From Hymenobacter lapidiphilus (GTDB taxonomy: Bacteria > Bacteroidota > Bacteroidia > Cytophagales > Hymenobacteraceae): a stretch of 64,000 nucleotides of DNA. The stretch covers positions 1-64,000 of the forward strand of contig NZ_QVLT01000015.1 in assembly GCF_003417065.2 (NCBI RefSeq), in the 5' to 3' direction. Both the position numbers and the translations under genes were made by a program. Of the stretch, positions 18,088-26,663 are shown one piece after another. The notes beneath the pieces were generated by a model, which was not told where the DNA came from, made no database searches, and saw nothing but the letters and a program-made list of their open reading frames with translations. How positions within the stretch are numbered: the stretch's first letter is position 1; each line of letters starts with the position of its first letter.

Positions 18088-18171
18088 GGTTGGCCTGTTA
18101 CGGGAAACGTGAAGTTCTCGGTTTTTTGATAATTTTTTCGGGGAAAAGTTTTCATCCTATTGGTCTGCTCG

Positions 18172-18179
18172 TACATTTG
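18172..18179 (+). promoter_or_regulatory. his operon promoter, -7 box
   Basis: TACATTTG, an exact TAnnTTTG match. A TTTT/TTTC stretch about 19 bp upstream fits the -33 position. Transcription would start near 18185-18187, roughly a dozen bases before the leader-peptide ATG, so the His-rich ORF would be at the very 5' end of the his mRNA. Confidence 0.65.
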
Positions 18180-18197
18180 CCCCGCTACTTAGCCCTT

Positions 18198-18326
18198 ATG
18201 ATTTTCTCCGCGCCTCGTTTTACTGTCCTGAGCCACTTGGCTGCCCCCGTAGCGGGCTGCCCGGCCGGGGCTGGCGCGTCTGAGTCTGCCGCTTGGCATC
18301 ATCACGGGCACCATTCCTCTTTCTAG
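18198..18326 (+). CDS. hisL: his operon leader peptide (His-rich)
   Basis: A 42-codon ORF whose last ten residues read WHHHGHHSSF; five of the six residues at 34-39 are His (codons CAT CAT CAC ... CAC CAT), plus His13. It lies between the his promoter and hisG and starts about 18 bp after the -7 box. Clustered codons of the operon's product just before a stop are the classic mark of an attenuation leader. An 8-bp hairpin (18313-18320 with 18325-18332) covers the last codons and the stop. The gene symbol is by analogy with the enterobacterial leader; there is no sequence homology to claim. A metal-binding peptide is the alternative, but the position argues against it. Confidence 0.7.
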   Translation: MIFSAPRFTVLSHLAAPVAGCPAGAGASESAAWHHHGHHSSF

Positions 18327-18563
18327 AGGAATGAACGCATCATATTGACCCGTTGGGCGAGCCGCATCAGGCTCCCCGGCCCCCGGAAAAATGGGGGTCC
18401 GGCCGGCCTCTGGCCATCTCCAACCGCTATGGGTTGCCCTGCCTCTTTCTTCAGAACATGCCCACCGCCGTTTCGGCTAACCGGGCCAGCCGTCAAATCT
18501 TCCCAAATCATCAATTGAGCCCAAATGGCCAATTCCTGATTCTTACTACTTAATAAAAAAAGA
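18327..18563 (+). promoter_or_regulatory. his leader RNA downstream of the leader peptide
   Basis: 237 bases with several possible hairpins: 18353-18379 (GAGCC/GGCTC core), 18376-18402 (CCGGCCCCC opposite GGGGG-T-CCGG), and 18513-18534 just before hisG. The first two share bases 18376-18379 and so partly exclude each other, as in a switch. None is followed by a U-tract, so if attenuation occurs it may be Rho-dependent or act on translation. The folding here is by eye. Confidence 0.45.
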
Positions 18564-19415
18564 ATGCTCCGTCTGGCTATCCAGAAATCCGGCCGCTTAA
18601 GCGAAGACTCCCTGAACCTGATTCGGGAGTGCGGCATCAGCTTCCTCGCGGCTTCCAACAAGCTCAAAACCGAAGCCACCAACTTCCCGCTCGAAATCCT
18701 GTACCTGCGCGACGATGACATTCCCGGCTATGTGCAGGACGGCGTGGCCGACCTGGGCATTGTAGGCCAGAACGTGCTGGTGGAAGCCGGTTTCCCGGAT
18801 CTGCAAGTGGAAGGCCTGGGCTTCAGCAAGTGCCGCCTGAGCCTGGCCGTGCCCCGCGCCGCCGCCTACGACTCTATCCAGGACCTGCAGGGCGTGAGCA
18901 TCGCCACTTCGTATCCCAAAATTCTGGGCGAATATCTGGCTGGCCAGGGCGTACAGGCCAACCTGCACACCATCAGCGGCTCGGTGGAAATTGCGCCCAG
19001 TATCGGGTTGGCCGAGGCCATCTGCGACATCGTGAGCAGCGGCTCGACGCTGCTCGGCAACGGTCTGCGCGAAGTGGAAACCGTGTTTCGCTCCGAAGCC
19101 GTGCTCATCGCCAACCAGAACTTGAACGCCGAAAAGAAGGAGCTGCTTGAGCAGCTGCTGTTCCGGATGCAGGCCGTGCGCCGCGCCCGCCGCAACAAGT
19201 ACATCATCCTCAATGCGCCCGTCGCGGCCCTAGATGCGGTGAAGCAACTGCTGCCCGGCATCAAGTCGCCCACCATTACCCCGCTGGCCGAGGAAGGCTG
19301 GGTGTCGGTGCAGTCGGTGGTGAACGAGGACGATTTCTGGCACATCACCAACCAGCTCAAAGCCGTCGGCGCCGAAGGCATCCTGGTTCTCCCAATTGAG
19401 AAAATGATTTCCTGA
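18564..19415 (+). CDS. hisG: ATP phosphoribosyltransferase (long form)
   Basis: First enzyme of histidine synthesis, joining ATP and PRPP. 283 residues with the MLRLAIQKSGRLSEDSL start, the DLGIVGQNVLVEAG and ATSYPKILGEYL segments, and the PRPP-binding region DIVSSGSTLLGNGL. The last ~75 residues (NAPVAALDAVKQLLPGIKSPTITPL) form the regulatory C-terminal domain found only in long-form HisG, which binds histidine for feedback inhibition and makes HisZ unnecessary. First structural gene of the operon, behind the leader region. Confidence 0.96.
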   Translation: MLRLAIQKSGRLSEDSLNLIRECGISFLAASNKLKTEATNFPLEILYLRDDDIPGYVQDGVADLGIVGQNVLVEAGFPDLQVEGLGFSKCRLSLAVPRAAAYDSIQDLQGVSIATSYPKILGEYLAGQGVQANLHTISGSVEIAPSIGLAEAICDIVSSGSTLLGNGLREVETVFRSEAVLIANQNLNAEKKELLEQLLFRMQAVRRARRNKYIILNAPVAALDAVKQLLPGIKSPTITPLAEEGWVSVQSVVNEDDFWHITNQLKAVGAEGILVLPIEKMIS

Positions 19416-19502
19416 TTAGTGCTTAGTTGTTAGTGCCTGGAGCTTGGTCAGAATAGCCAAGGGTACCCTAAGTACTAACAACTAAGCACCAAGCACTATA
19501 CC
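19415..19502. repeat. TTAGTGC-type heptamer hairpin between hisG and hisD
   Basis: The left arm reads gattagt / gcttagt / tgttagt / gcctgga / gcttggt; the right arm, on the opposite strand, gives gcttggt / gcttagt / tgttagt / acttagg. The arms pair imperfectly over 19418-19436 and 19471-19497. It fills the 89-bp gap inside the operon. Confidence 0.75.
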
Positions 19503-19504
19503 AG

Positions 19505-20818
19505 ATGAATCTCATTCAATATCCTTTGCGAGCCGAGTGGGCCGCGTTGCAGCAGCGGGCGGCCCAGCAGCAGGGCGCCGATGTGGAGCAGCGTGTGCAG
19601 CAGATTTTTGAGGACGTGCGCCAGCGTGGCGACGCGGCCCTGCTCGATTATGCCCGGCAGTTCGACGGGGCCGACTTAGCCGCTGCGGGCGGGCTGCGGG
19701 TGAGCCAGTCAGAGTTGGCCGCCGCCGAAGCCCAGGTGCCGGCCGAGCTACAGGCGGCCATCCGGCAGGCCCACGCCAACATTCTTCGTTTTCACGAAGC
19801 CCAGGTACCAACCGAGGAGCGGGTGGAAACCATGCCGGGCGTACTGTGCTGGCGACGGGCGGTGCCTGTGCAGCGGGTGGGTCTCTATATTCCGGGCGGC
19901 ACGGCGCCGCTGTTCAGCACCCTGCTCATGCTGGGCGTGCCGGCCAAGCTGGCGGGCTGCCCGAACATCGTGCTCTGCACGCCACCACAAAAGGATGGCT
20001 CGGTGAACCCGGTTATCCTGTTCACGGCCCAGCTGCTGGGAATTGATACTATCATAAAAGCCGGCGGGGCTCAGGCCGTGGCCGCGCTGAGCGGCGGCAC
20101 TGAGTCAGTGCCGGCCGTGGACAAGATTTTCGGCCCCGGCAACCGCTACGTAACGGCTGCCAAGCAGCTGGCCACCCGCTACGGCGTGGCCATCGATATG
20201 CCGGCCGGCCCCTCGGAAGTGCTGGTTATAGCCGACGCCACCGCCAACCCGGCCTTCGTGGCGGCCGACCTGCTCAGCCAGGCCGAGCACGGCCCCGACT
20301 CGCAGGTTATTCTGCTGTCTGACTCCTTATATATACTGGAGCAAACGAAGGCCGAAGTGGAGCGCCAGCTACGGGAGTTGCCCCGGGCCGAGGTGGCGGG
20401 CCAGGCCCTGACCGAAAGCCGCGCTATTCTGCTACGTGATGCGCAGGAGATGCTGGATTTCTCGAACGAGTACGCCCCCGAACACCTTATTCTGGCTGTC
20501 GAAACGCCCGAGGCTCTGGCCGCGGGCGTCACCAACGCCGGCTCGGTGTTTCTGGGCCACCTGACGCCAGAAGCCGTGGGCGACTATGCCTCGGGCACCA
20601 ACCACACGCTGCCCACCAACGGCTACGCCCGCAACTACAGCGGCGTCTCGCTCGACTCGTTCTTCAAGAAAATAACCTTCCAGCGCCTCACCGCCGAGGG
20701 CCTGCGCCAGGTAGGCCCCGTGGTGGAAATCATGGCTGAAGCCGAAGGCCTGCGCGCCCACGCCCGCGCCGTTACGCTACGGCTGGAAGCGCTGGCCAGC
20801 GGCGGAGAGCAAGGGTAA
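19505..20818 (+). CDS. hisD: Histidinol dehydrogenase
   Basis: Catalyses the last two steps of histidine synthesis, histidinol to histidine, with NAD and zinc. 437 residues, the usual length. Landmarks: [16 protein letters not shown], the [12 protein letters not shown] and [15 protein letters not shown] segments, the [14 protein letters not shown] motif, the zinc/substrate stretch [12 protein letters not shown], and near the end [21 protein letters not shown]. Starts at ATG 19505, immediately after the heptamer hairpin. Confidence 0.97.
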   Translation: MNLIQYPLRAEWAALQQRAAQQQGADVEQRVQQIFEDVRQRGDAALLDYARQFDGADLAAAGGLRVSQSELAAAEAQVPAELQAAIRQAHANILRFHEAQVPTEERVETMPGVLCWRRAVPVQRVGLYIPGGTAPLFSTLLMLGVPAKLAGCPNIVLCTPPQKDGSVNPVILFTAQLLGIDTIIKAGGAQAVAALSGGTESVPAVDKIFGPGNRYVTAAKQLATRYGVAIDMPAGPSEVLVIADATANPAFVAADLLSQAEHGPDSQVILLSDSLYILEQTKAEVERQLRELPRAEVAGQALTESRAILLRDAQEMLDFSNEYAPEHLILAVETPEALAAGVTNAGSVFLGHLTPEAVGDYASGTNHTLPTNGYARNYSGVSLDSFFKKITFQRLTAEGLRQVGPVVEIMAEAEGLRAHARAVTLRLEALASGGEQG

Positions 20819-20829
20819 ATACAGAACGT

Positions 20830-20935
20830 CATGCTCCTGGCGTCCGCTTGCCGAAGCATCTCTACCGCTTCGTTGCACCAGCATTGGTTAGCCAGAGGTA
20901 GAGATGCTTCGGCAAGCGGACGCCAGATGGAGCAT
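20830..20935. repeat. Dispersed palindrome (GAAGCATCTCTACC family) between hisD and hisC
   Basis: Arms 20830-20866 and 20897-20935 are complementary apart from a three-base insertion. The outer end is CATGCTCC and the inner core GAAGCATCTCTACC. Sister copies occur at 22054-22166, 24138-24223, 57172-57294 and 62615-62734. Confidence 0.85.
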
Positions 20936-20992
20936 GATGTTCAACCAGAAAAAATCAGCGAAATCACCTCAATCAGCGCAAATAAACGATTT

Positions 20993-22045
20993 ATGTTCAA
21001 CCTTGATAGCCTCGTGCGCCCCAACCTCCGGGACATGAAGCCTTACTCGTCGGCCCGCGACGAATTTCAGGGCGAGGCCCAGGTGATGCTCGACGCCAAC
21101 GAGAACAGCCTCGGCAGCGCCGGCCCCACCCGCTTCAACCGCTACCCCGACCCGCAGCAACGGGCCGTGAAAGCGGAGCTGGCGAAGCTAAAGGGTGTGC
21201 AACCCGAGCAGATTTTCCTCGGCAACGGTTCCGATGAGGCCATCGACCTGCTGGTGCGCCTGCTGTGCGTGCCCGGCCAGGATAGCCTGCTGGTGCTGCC
21301 GCCCACCTACGGCATGTACGAGGTGGCTGCCAACCTTAATGACGTGGCCGTGGAGCGCCTCCCGCTGACGCTCAACTTCCAGCTCTCGCCCGAAATAGTA
21401 GCCGGCGTGCTGGCTTCGCAGGCGAAACTCGTGTGGCTGTGCTCGCCCAATAACCCCAGTGGTAACCTGCTGCACCCCGAGTACATCGAGCAGATTCTGC
21501 GCGGTTTCGGCGGACTGGTAGTGGTGGATGAAGCCTACGCCGACTTCGCCCCAATCCTGAGCTGGACGACCCGTCTGGCCGAATTCCCGAATCTGGTGGT
21601 GCTGCAGACCTTCTCCAAGGCCTGGGGCCTGGCCGGACTGCGGTTGGGCATGGCCTTCGCCTCGCCCGAAATCGTGGGCTACCTCAACAAAATCAAGCCG
21701 CCCTACAACATCTCGGAGGCCACCCAACAGCACGCGCTGGCCGCGCTGGCCGACGCGCCCCGCTTCGCAGAGCTGCGCCAGCAGTTGCTAACTGGCCGCG
21801 ACTGGCTGGCCGAGAGGCTGCCCGCGCTGCCCATCGTGGCGGAGGTGTTTGCCTCGGATGCCAACTTCCTGCTGGTCCGCTTCAGGCCGGATGCCACGGC
21901 GGTGTACAACCATCTGGTGAGCCGCGGTATCATCGTGCGCAACCGCACCACCCAGCCCGGCTGCGCCGGCACGCTCCGCCTCACAGTGGGTACCACTGCC
22001 GAAAACGAGCTGCTGCTACAGGCGCTGGCGGCGTTTGAGTTTTAA
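20993..22045 (+). CDS. hisC: Histidinol-phosphate aminotransferase
   Basis: PLP-dependent (fold type I) transaminase of histidine synthesis. 350 residues with MLDANEN near the start, FLGNGSDEAIDLLVR, the SPNNPSGN motif, VVVDEAYADF and the PLP-lysine segment LQTFSKAWGLAGLRLG. The start is set at ATG 20993 (MFNLDSLVRPNLRDMKPY), the conserved HisC N-terminus; the in-frame sequence upstream is the palindromic repeat and has no conserved residues. Confidence 0.95.
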   Translation: MFNLDSLVRPNLRDMKPYSSARDEFQGEAQVMLDANENSLGSAGPTRFNRYPDPQQRAVKAELAKLKGVQPEQIFLGNGSDEAIDLLVRLLCVPGQDSLLVLPPTYGMYEVAANLNDVAVERLPLTLNFQLSPEIVAGVLASQAKLVWLCSPNNPSGNLLHPEYIEQILRGFGGLVVVDEAYADFAPILSWTTRLAEFPNLVVLQTFSKAWGLAGLRLGMAFASPEIVGYLNKIKPPYNISEATQQHALAALADAPRFAELRQQLLTGRDWLAERLPALPIVAEVFASDANFLLVRFRPDATAVYNHLVSRGIIVRNRTTQPGCAGTLRLTVGTTAENELLLQALAAFEF

Positions 22046-22053
22046 CTTAGCAC

Positions 22054-22166
22054 GTCATGCTGAGCGCAAAGCAGTGGAGCCGAAGCATCTCTCCCGCTTC
22101 GTTTGATTACTACTGTAATCAAGTGGTAGAGTTACTGCAACAAGCGGACGCCAGATAAAGCATGAC
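22054..22166. repeat. Dispersed palindrome between hisC and hisB (decayed copy)
   Basis: The left side has GTCATGCTGAGCGC and GAAGCATCTCTCCCGCTTCG; the right side has decayed (GTGGTAGAG ... AAGCGGACGCCAGA ... GCATGAC), so only parts pair. Same family as 20830-20935. Confidence 0.6.
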
Positions 22167-22185
22167 AACGACTTCTAACTAAATA

Positions 22186-23301
22186 ATGAAAAAAGTACTC
22201 TTCATTGACCGCGACGGGACCATCCTCGTCGAGCCGCCGACGGATTTTCAGGTGGACGCGCTGACGCGGGAGAAATTTCAGTTTGTGCCCGGCGCCATTA
22301 CCGGCCTGGCGCGCATTGCCCGCGAGCTGGACTTTGAGCTGGTGCTGGTGAGCAACCAGGACGGCCTGGGCACCGAGAGCTACCCCGAGGCTACTTTCTG
22401 GCCCGCCCACACGATGATGCTCGACGTGCTGCGCTCGGAAGGCGTGGAGTTCGTGCGCGAGCACATCGACCGGAGCTTTCCCCACGAAAACCTGCCCACC
22501 CGCAAGCCGGGCACAGGCATGCTGCAGCGGTACTTGGGCGAAGCCAGCGGCTACGACCTGCCCAACTCGTTCGTTATCGGCGACCGGCTCACCGACGTGG
22601 AGCTGGCCCAGAACCTGGGCTGCCAGTCCATCCTGCTCCAGCCGGAAAGGGAGGGGGCCAACGACCGCGCCGCCCTCACGACGATGAGCTGGGAGAAAAT
22701 CTACCAGTTCCTGCGGCTGCCCGCCCGCACCGCCGTGGTACAGCGCGACACGAACGAGACTAAAATACGCATCGAGCTTAACCTCGACGGCCAGGGCCGG
22801 CCCCAGATGCATACCGGCCTGGGCTTCTTCGACCACATGCTCGATCAGCTCAGCAAGCACTCGGGTGTGGATATGAAGATTGAAGTGCAAGGCGACCTGC
22901 ACATCGACGAGCACCACACCATTGAGGACGCGGCCATTGCCTTGGGCGAAGCCTTCAACCAGGCCCTGGGCGACAAGCGCGGGCTGGCCCGCTACGGCTT
23001 CCTGCTGCCCATGGACGACGTGCTGGCCCAGGCCGCCATTGACTTCTCGGGCCGGCCCTGGCTGGTGTGGGATGCCGAGTTCAAGCGCGAGAAAATAGGG
23101 GATATGCCCTGCGAAATGTTCTACCATTTCTTCAAGAGCTTCGCCGATGCCGCCCGCTGCAACCTCAACATTAAGGCCGAGGGGCAGAACGAGCACCATA
23201 AGATTGAAGCCATTTTCAAGGCCGTAGCCAAGGCCATCAAAATGGCCCTCGTGCGTGATGCGGGTCGCATGGAAATACCCAGCACCAAAGGCATTTTGTA
23301 G
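22186..23301 (+). CDS. hisB: Bifunctional histidinol-phosphatase / imidazoleglycerol-phosphate dehydratase
   Basis: 371 residues, two domains. Residues 1-~165 are a HAD phosphatase (FIDRDGTI nucleophile motif, [22 protein letters not shown]), removing phosphate from histidinol phosphate. The rest is the dehydratase ([67 protein letters not shown]) with its metal-binding histidines. The fusion is the same arrangement as in enterobacteria and many Bacteroidota. It lies in the operon between hisC and hisH. Confidence 0.97.
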   Translation: MKKVLFIDRDGTILVEPPTDFQVDALTREKFQFVPGAITGLARIARELDFELVLVSNQDGLGTESYPEATFWPAHTMMLDVLRSEGVEFVREHIDRSFPHENLPTRKPGTGMLQRYLGEASGYDLPNSFVIGDRLTDVELAQNLGCQSILLQPEREGANDRAALTTMSWEKIYQFLRLPARTAVVQRDTNETKIRIELNLDGQGRPQMHTGLGFFDHMLDQLSKHSGVDMKIEVQGDLHIDEHHTIEDAAIALGEAFNQALGDKRGLARYGFLLPMDDVLAQAAIDFSGRPWLVWDAEFKREKIGDMPCEMFYHFFKSFADAARCNLNIKAEGQNEHHKIEAIFKAVAKAIKMALVRDAGRMEIPSTKGIL

Positions 23302-23302
23302 G

Positions 23303-23330
23303 TTACTCATTTGTTTATACAAATGAGTAA
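23303..23330. repeat. 12-bp perfect hairpin after hisB
   Basis: TTACTCATTTGT and ACAAATGAGTAA separated by TTAT, immediately after the hisB stop. It is AT-rich with no T-tract, so pausing or mRNA-end protection is more likely than strong termination. Further along (23395-23420) another stem, CCCGTCAGAA with TTCTGGCGGG, fills the 220-bp gap before hisH. Confidence 0.7.
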
Positions 23331-23521
23331 GGATGTGAACGGCACTCGTAAGCTCTTCAGATAGAGCGGCAAGCCTACCGGCCTCCCGTCAGAAATTACA
23401 TCAGTCACTTCTGGCGGGCGAGCTTCAGCGAGCTTGAAATGCTGGGGCTGAGGCGAAGAAACTTGCTTACACAAATGTTAAAACAAATGGATAAACCCGC
23501 TTCACAATCGAATATATTTAA

Positions 23522-24115
23522 ATGAAAATAGCCATAGTTGACTATAAGGGAGGCAACGTGCAGTCGGTGCTGTTTGCCCTGGAGCGCCTGGGAGTGCAGG
23601 CCACACTCACTGCCGACCACGACGTACTGCGCCGGGCCGACAAGGTCCTGTTCCCTGGCGAAGGCGAGGCGGCCTCAGCCATGCGGGAGCTCAGGGCCCA
23701 AGGCCTGCACGAACTGCTGCCGACGCTGACGCAACCCTTCCTGGGTATCTGCCTGGGCATGCAATTGCTGGGCCGCCACACCGAGGAGGGTGGCGGTACT
23801 GACATGCTGGGTATTCTACCCTTCGATGTGGTGCGCTTCACGGCCGCCGGGCCGGAGCACAAAATCCCGCACATGGGCTGGAACAATCTGCAGCAGCTGC
23901 GCAGCCCATTGTTCGAGGGCCTGCAGGCTGATGACTTCGTGTACTTCGTGCACAGTTACTACGCGCCGGTGGGCGACTACACCATTGCCGAGGCCGAGTA
24001 TCCCGCACCCTTCAGTGCCGCGGTGCAGCACAATAACTTCTACGCCGTGCAGTTCCACACCGAAAAGAGCGGCCCCGTCGGCACCCGCATCCTAGAGAAC
24101 TTCTTGAAGCTGTAA
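23522..24115 (+). CDS. hisH: Imidazole glycerol phosphate synthase, glutaminase subunit
   Basis: Class I glutamine amidotransferase supplying ammonia to HisF. 197 residues starting MKIAIVDYKGGNVQSV, with the nucleophile Cys in FLGICLGMQLL, the PHMGWNN segment, and the His/Glu of the triad in AVQFHTEKSGPVGTRIL. Length and motifs are normal. Preceded by AT-rich sequence after the hisB-hisH spacer. Confidence 0.96.
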   Translation: MKIAIVDYKGGNVQSVLFALERLGVQATLTADHDVLRRADKVLFPGEGEAASAMRELRAQGLHELLPTLTQPFLGICLGMQLLGRHTEEGGGTDMLGILPFDVVRFTAAGPEHKIPHMGWNNLQQLRSPLFEGLQADDFVYFVHSYYAPVGDYTIAEAEYPAPFSAAVQHNNFYAVQFHTEKSGPVGTRILENFLKL

Positions 24116-24137
24116 AGCTGGTACCGAAAGAACGGTG

Positions 24138-24223
24138 TCATGCTGAGCCTGCCGAAGCATCTCTACCGCTTCGTAGTATTTATTCAACGAAGCGGTAGAG
24201 ATGTTTCGGCAGGCTCAGCATGA
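24138..24223. repeat. Dispersed palindrome between hisH and hisA
   Basis: Arms 24138-24174 and 24187-24223 match over 37 bp with one mismatch and a 12-bp loop; outer end TCATGCTGAGCCTGCC, inner core GAAGCATCTCTACCGCTTCG. The best-preserved copy of the family in the window. Confidence 0.9.
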
Positions 24224-24227
24224 CGAA

Positions 24228-24266
24228 CTGAAAGCTAAGCGCGAAGCACTATCAACTAAGCATCAA
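24228..24266. repeat. TTAG-type heptamer array, single arm, ahead of hisA
   Basis: On the minus strand the sequence divides into gcttagt / tgatagt / gcttcgc / gcttagc / tttcagt. No opposing arm is seen. It ends a few bases before the hisA start. Confidence 0.55.
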
Positions 24267-24269
24267 CCA

Positions 24270-24986
24270 ATGGAAATCATTCCCGCCATCGACCTCATCA
24301 ACGGCCAGTGCGTGCGCCTGACGGAGGGCGACTTTGCTCAGCAGACCACCTACGACTCCGACCCGCTGGCCGTGGCCCAGCGCTTCGAGGCGGCCGGCGT
24401 CAAGCGTCTGCACCTCGTCGACCTGGATGGGGCCCGCGCCAAGCAGCCGGTGAACCTGCCGGTGCTCGAACGCATTGCCCGCCACACTAACCTGCAAATC
24501 GACTTCGGGGGCGGCCTGCAGAGCGAGGAGGCCGTACGCGCTGCCTTCGACGCGGGTGCCCGGCAGATTACGGCTGGCAGTATTGCCGTACGCGAGCCCG
24601 AAACGGTGAGCGGCTGGCTGACTACGTTTGGGGCCGACCGCATCATCATTGGGGCCGACTACCGCGACAACCACATTTCCATCAACGCCTGGGCCGAGCA
24701 GAGCGAGCGGACCCTGCGCGAGTTCGTGGAGAACTACCTTGCCGCTGGGGCCACCACCTTCATCTGCACCGATGTAAGTAAGGACGGTAAGCTCCAGGGG
24801 CCTTCGCTGGCTACGTATACCGAGTTGCGTCAGCAATTGCCCGCTGCCGAGCTCATTGCCAGCGGGGGCGTCACGACCATTGCCGATATGGAGGTGCTGG
24901 CCGCCATCGGCATGCACGGCGCCATTATCGGTAAGGCCATCTACGAGGGCACCATTACGCTGGAGCAGCTGCGGCCCTGGCTGTAG
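24270..24986 (+). CDS. hisA: Phosphoribosylformimino-5-aminoimidazole carboxamide ribotide isomerase
   Basis: TIM-barrel isomerase of histidine synthesis. 238 residues starting MEIIPAIDLINGQCVRL (catalytic Asp in AIDL), with LHLVDLDGA, IDFGGGLQS, TAGSIAV and, in the second half, FICTDVSKDGKLQGPS with the second catalytic Asp, then IASGGV and GAIIGKAIYEG. ATG 24270 gives the conserved start; upstream in-frame sequence is repeat. Confidence 0.96.
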   Translation: MEIIPAIDLINGQCVRLTEGDFAQQTTYDSDPLAVAQRFEAAGVKRLHLVDLDGARAKQPVNLPVLERIARHTNLQIDFGGGLQSEEAVRAAFDAGARQITAGSIAVREPETVSGWLTTFGADRIIIGADYRDNHISINAWAEQSERTLREFVENYLAAGATTFICTDVSKDGKLQGPSLATYTELRQQLPAAELIASGGVTTIADMEVLAAIGMHGAIIGKAIYEGTITLEQLRPWL

Positions 24987-25031
24987 CGGTTGGTTTGTCC
25001 TTTTGTTATTCTGTCTTGCCTCACTCCGCAA

Positions 25032-25790
25032 ATGCTGACCAAACGAATCATTCCCTGCCTCGATATAAAGGACGGCCGCACCGTGAAGGGTGTGCAGTTT
25101 GAGGGGCTGCGCGACGCCGGCGACCCGGTGGCGCTGGCCGCTCGCTACGCCCGCGAAGGCGCCGACGAGTTGGTGTTCCTCGACATCACGGCCACCAACC
25201 AGAAGCGCGCCACGCTAATAGCCTTGGTGCGCGAGGTGGCCCGCGAGCTGGATATTCCGTTCACGGTGGGCGGCGGCATTGGCTCGGTGGCCGATGTGGA
25301 GGCGCTGCTGCTGAACGGGGCCGATAAGGTGAGCATCAACTCGGCGGCGCTGGCTCGCCCCGAGCTCATCAACGAGCTGGCCGCCCGCTTCGGTAGCCAG
25401 TGCATTGTGGTGGCCGCCGATGCCCGCTACCATGCCGCCGACGGCTGGCAGGTGTACACCCGTGCGGGCACCAACAACACCGGCCGCGACGCGGTGGACT
25501 GGTGCCGCGAGGCCGCCGACCGGGGCGCGGGCGAAATCCTGCTGACTTCGATGAGCAACGACGGCACCAAGGACGGCTTTGCCCTCGACATCACCGGGGC
25601 CGTTAGCCTGGCCGTCCCCATCCCGGTTATTGCCTCGGGCGGTGCGGGTTCTAAGCAGGACTTTACCAACGTTTTCCAGCTGGCCCGCGCCGACGCCGGT
25701 TTGGCCGCCAGCATCTTTCACTTCGGCGAAATTGGCATCCGCGAGCTGAAAGAACACTTGCGCCAGGACGGAATTCCGGTTCGGCTATAG
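25032..25790 (+). CDS. hisF: Imidazole glycerol phosphate synthase, cyclase subunit
   Basis: Works with HisH to form imidazole glycerol phosphate and AICAR. 252 residues: [21 protein letters not shown] at the start (catalytic Asp in CLDIK), [46 protein letters not shown] (second catalytic Asp is in the SNDGTK region) and VIASGGAG. Follows hisA after 45 bp, the only his junction without a long palindrome. Confidence 0.97.
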   Translation: MLTKRIIPCLDIKDGRTVKGVQFEGLRDAGDPVALAARYAREGADELVFLDITATNQKRATLIALVREVARELDIPFTVGGGIGSVADVEALLLNGADKVSINSAALARPELINELAARFGSQCIVVAADARYHAADGWQVYTRAGTNNTGRDAVDWCREAADRGAGEILLTSMSNDGTKDGFALDITGAVSLAVPIPVIASGGAGSKQDFTNVFQLARADAGLAASIFHFGEIGIRELKEHLRQDGIPVRL

Positions 25791-25913
25791 GGAAGTATTG
25801 AGTAGGCAAGTATTGAGTATTGAGTTGAGAAGCGGCAGAGTAACTGTTGGTACTTCTCATCTGATGTTCGAGAACGACACTCAATACTTAATACCAACTA
25901 CTCAATACTATAC
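25791..25913. repeat. TGAGTAT-type heptamer hairpin between hisF and hisIE
   Basis: The left arm divides into agtattg / agtaggc / a / agtattg / agtattg / agttgag; the right arm on the opposite strand gives agtattg / agtagtt / ggtatta / agtattg. The arms (25794-25826 and 25878-25909) pair in blocks. Base composition differs from the other heptamer arrays but the period and layout are the same. Confidence 0.75.
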
Positions 25914-25915
25914 AG

Positions 25916-26554
25916 ATGGATTTTGCCAAAATGCCCGATGGGCTGATTCCCGTGATTGTGCAGGATGCTGCTACGGGCCAGGTGCTGATGCTGGGCTACC
26001 AGAACGAGGAAGCGCAGCGCGTAACCCGCGAAACGGGCCGCGTCACGTTCTTCTCGCGCTCCAAGCAGCGCCTCTGGACCAAGGGCGAAACGTCGGGCAA
26101 CTACCTGACCGTGGTGAGCGAGCACGAGGACTGCGACCAGGACGCGCTGCTTATCCGCGCCACTCCCGACGGGCCCACCTGCCACCGCGGCACTACCAGC
26201 TGCTTCGAGCAGCCCAACCAGACGGCCTACCCGGCCCCGGCCGTGGGCTTCATCGCGGAGCTGGAGCGGCTGGTGCAGCGCCGCCATCAGTTTCCCGACG
26301 AAGACCCCAACTCGTATACTGCCTCGCTTTTCCGCAAGGGAATGCCCAAAATCGCCCAGAAAGTAGGGGAGGAGGCCGTCGAAACCGTTATTGATGCGGT
26401 GGGCGGCAACGTGGCGGGCCTTAAGGGTGAAGCCGCCGACCTGTTGTACCATTTGGTGGTCCTGCTGACGGCCTCGGGTTTGTCCTTGGAAGACGTGGTG
26501 GCCGTGCTACGCGAGCGGCACAGCACCATTTCGGGGGGCGTGCGGCGCGAGTAA
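25916..26554 (+). CDS. hisI: Bifunctional phosphoribosyl-AMP cyclohydrolase / phosphoribosyl-ATP pyrophosphatase
   Basis: Carries out steps two and three of histidine synthesis (hisIE fusion). 212 residues. The cyclohydrolase half has MLGYQNEEA, SRSKQRLWTKGETSGN, the metal site DCDQDALL and the zinc cysteines in PTCHRGTTSCF. The pyrophosphatase half, from ~residue 105, has KVGEEAVETVIDA and the E-x-x-D helix (GEAADLLYHLVVLL). Last gene of the operon; the next gene starts 110 bp on and belongs to envelope synthesis. Confidence 0.96.
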   Translation: MDFAKMPDGLIPVIVQDAATGQVLMLGYQNEEAQRVTRETGRVTFFSRSKQRLWTKGETSGNYLTVVSEHEDCDQDALLIRATPDGPTCHRGTTSCFEQPNQTAYPAPAVGFIAELERLVQRRHQFPDEDPNSYTASLFRKGMPKIAQKVGEEAVETVIDAVGGNVAGLKGEAADLLYHLVVLLTASGLSLEDVVAVLRERHSTISGGVRRE

Positions 26555-26663
26555 ATTCGCCACCCGAGTAAGCTGCCCCAGCCATTGGACCACAGTTGCG
26601 TAACCAGAAACTCGTTTCGGCAGGGTCTGCGTACCTTGCCGCCCCTCTTCTCAGCCGTTCTGT

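Noticed and set aside
18353..18553. ORF in the his leader RNA as a gene
   Set aside because: It is out of the leader-peptide frame, overlaps the hairpins and has no homology-like pattern.
22132..23322. 396-codon open frame opposite hisB
   Set aside because: Antisense shadow of a fully recognisable hisB.
20830..24223. Palindromes as a CRISPR array
   Set aside because: No regular spacers or direct repeats of constant length, and the copies lie between different genes.
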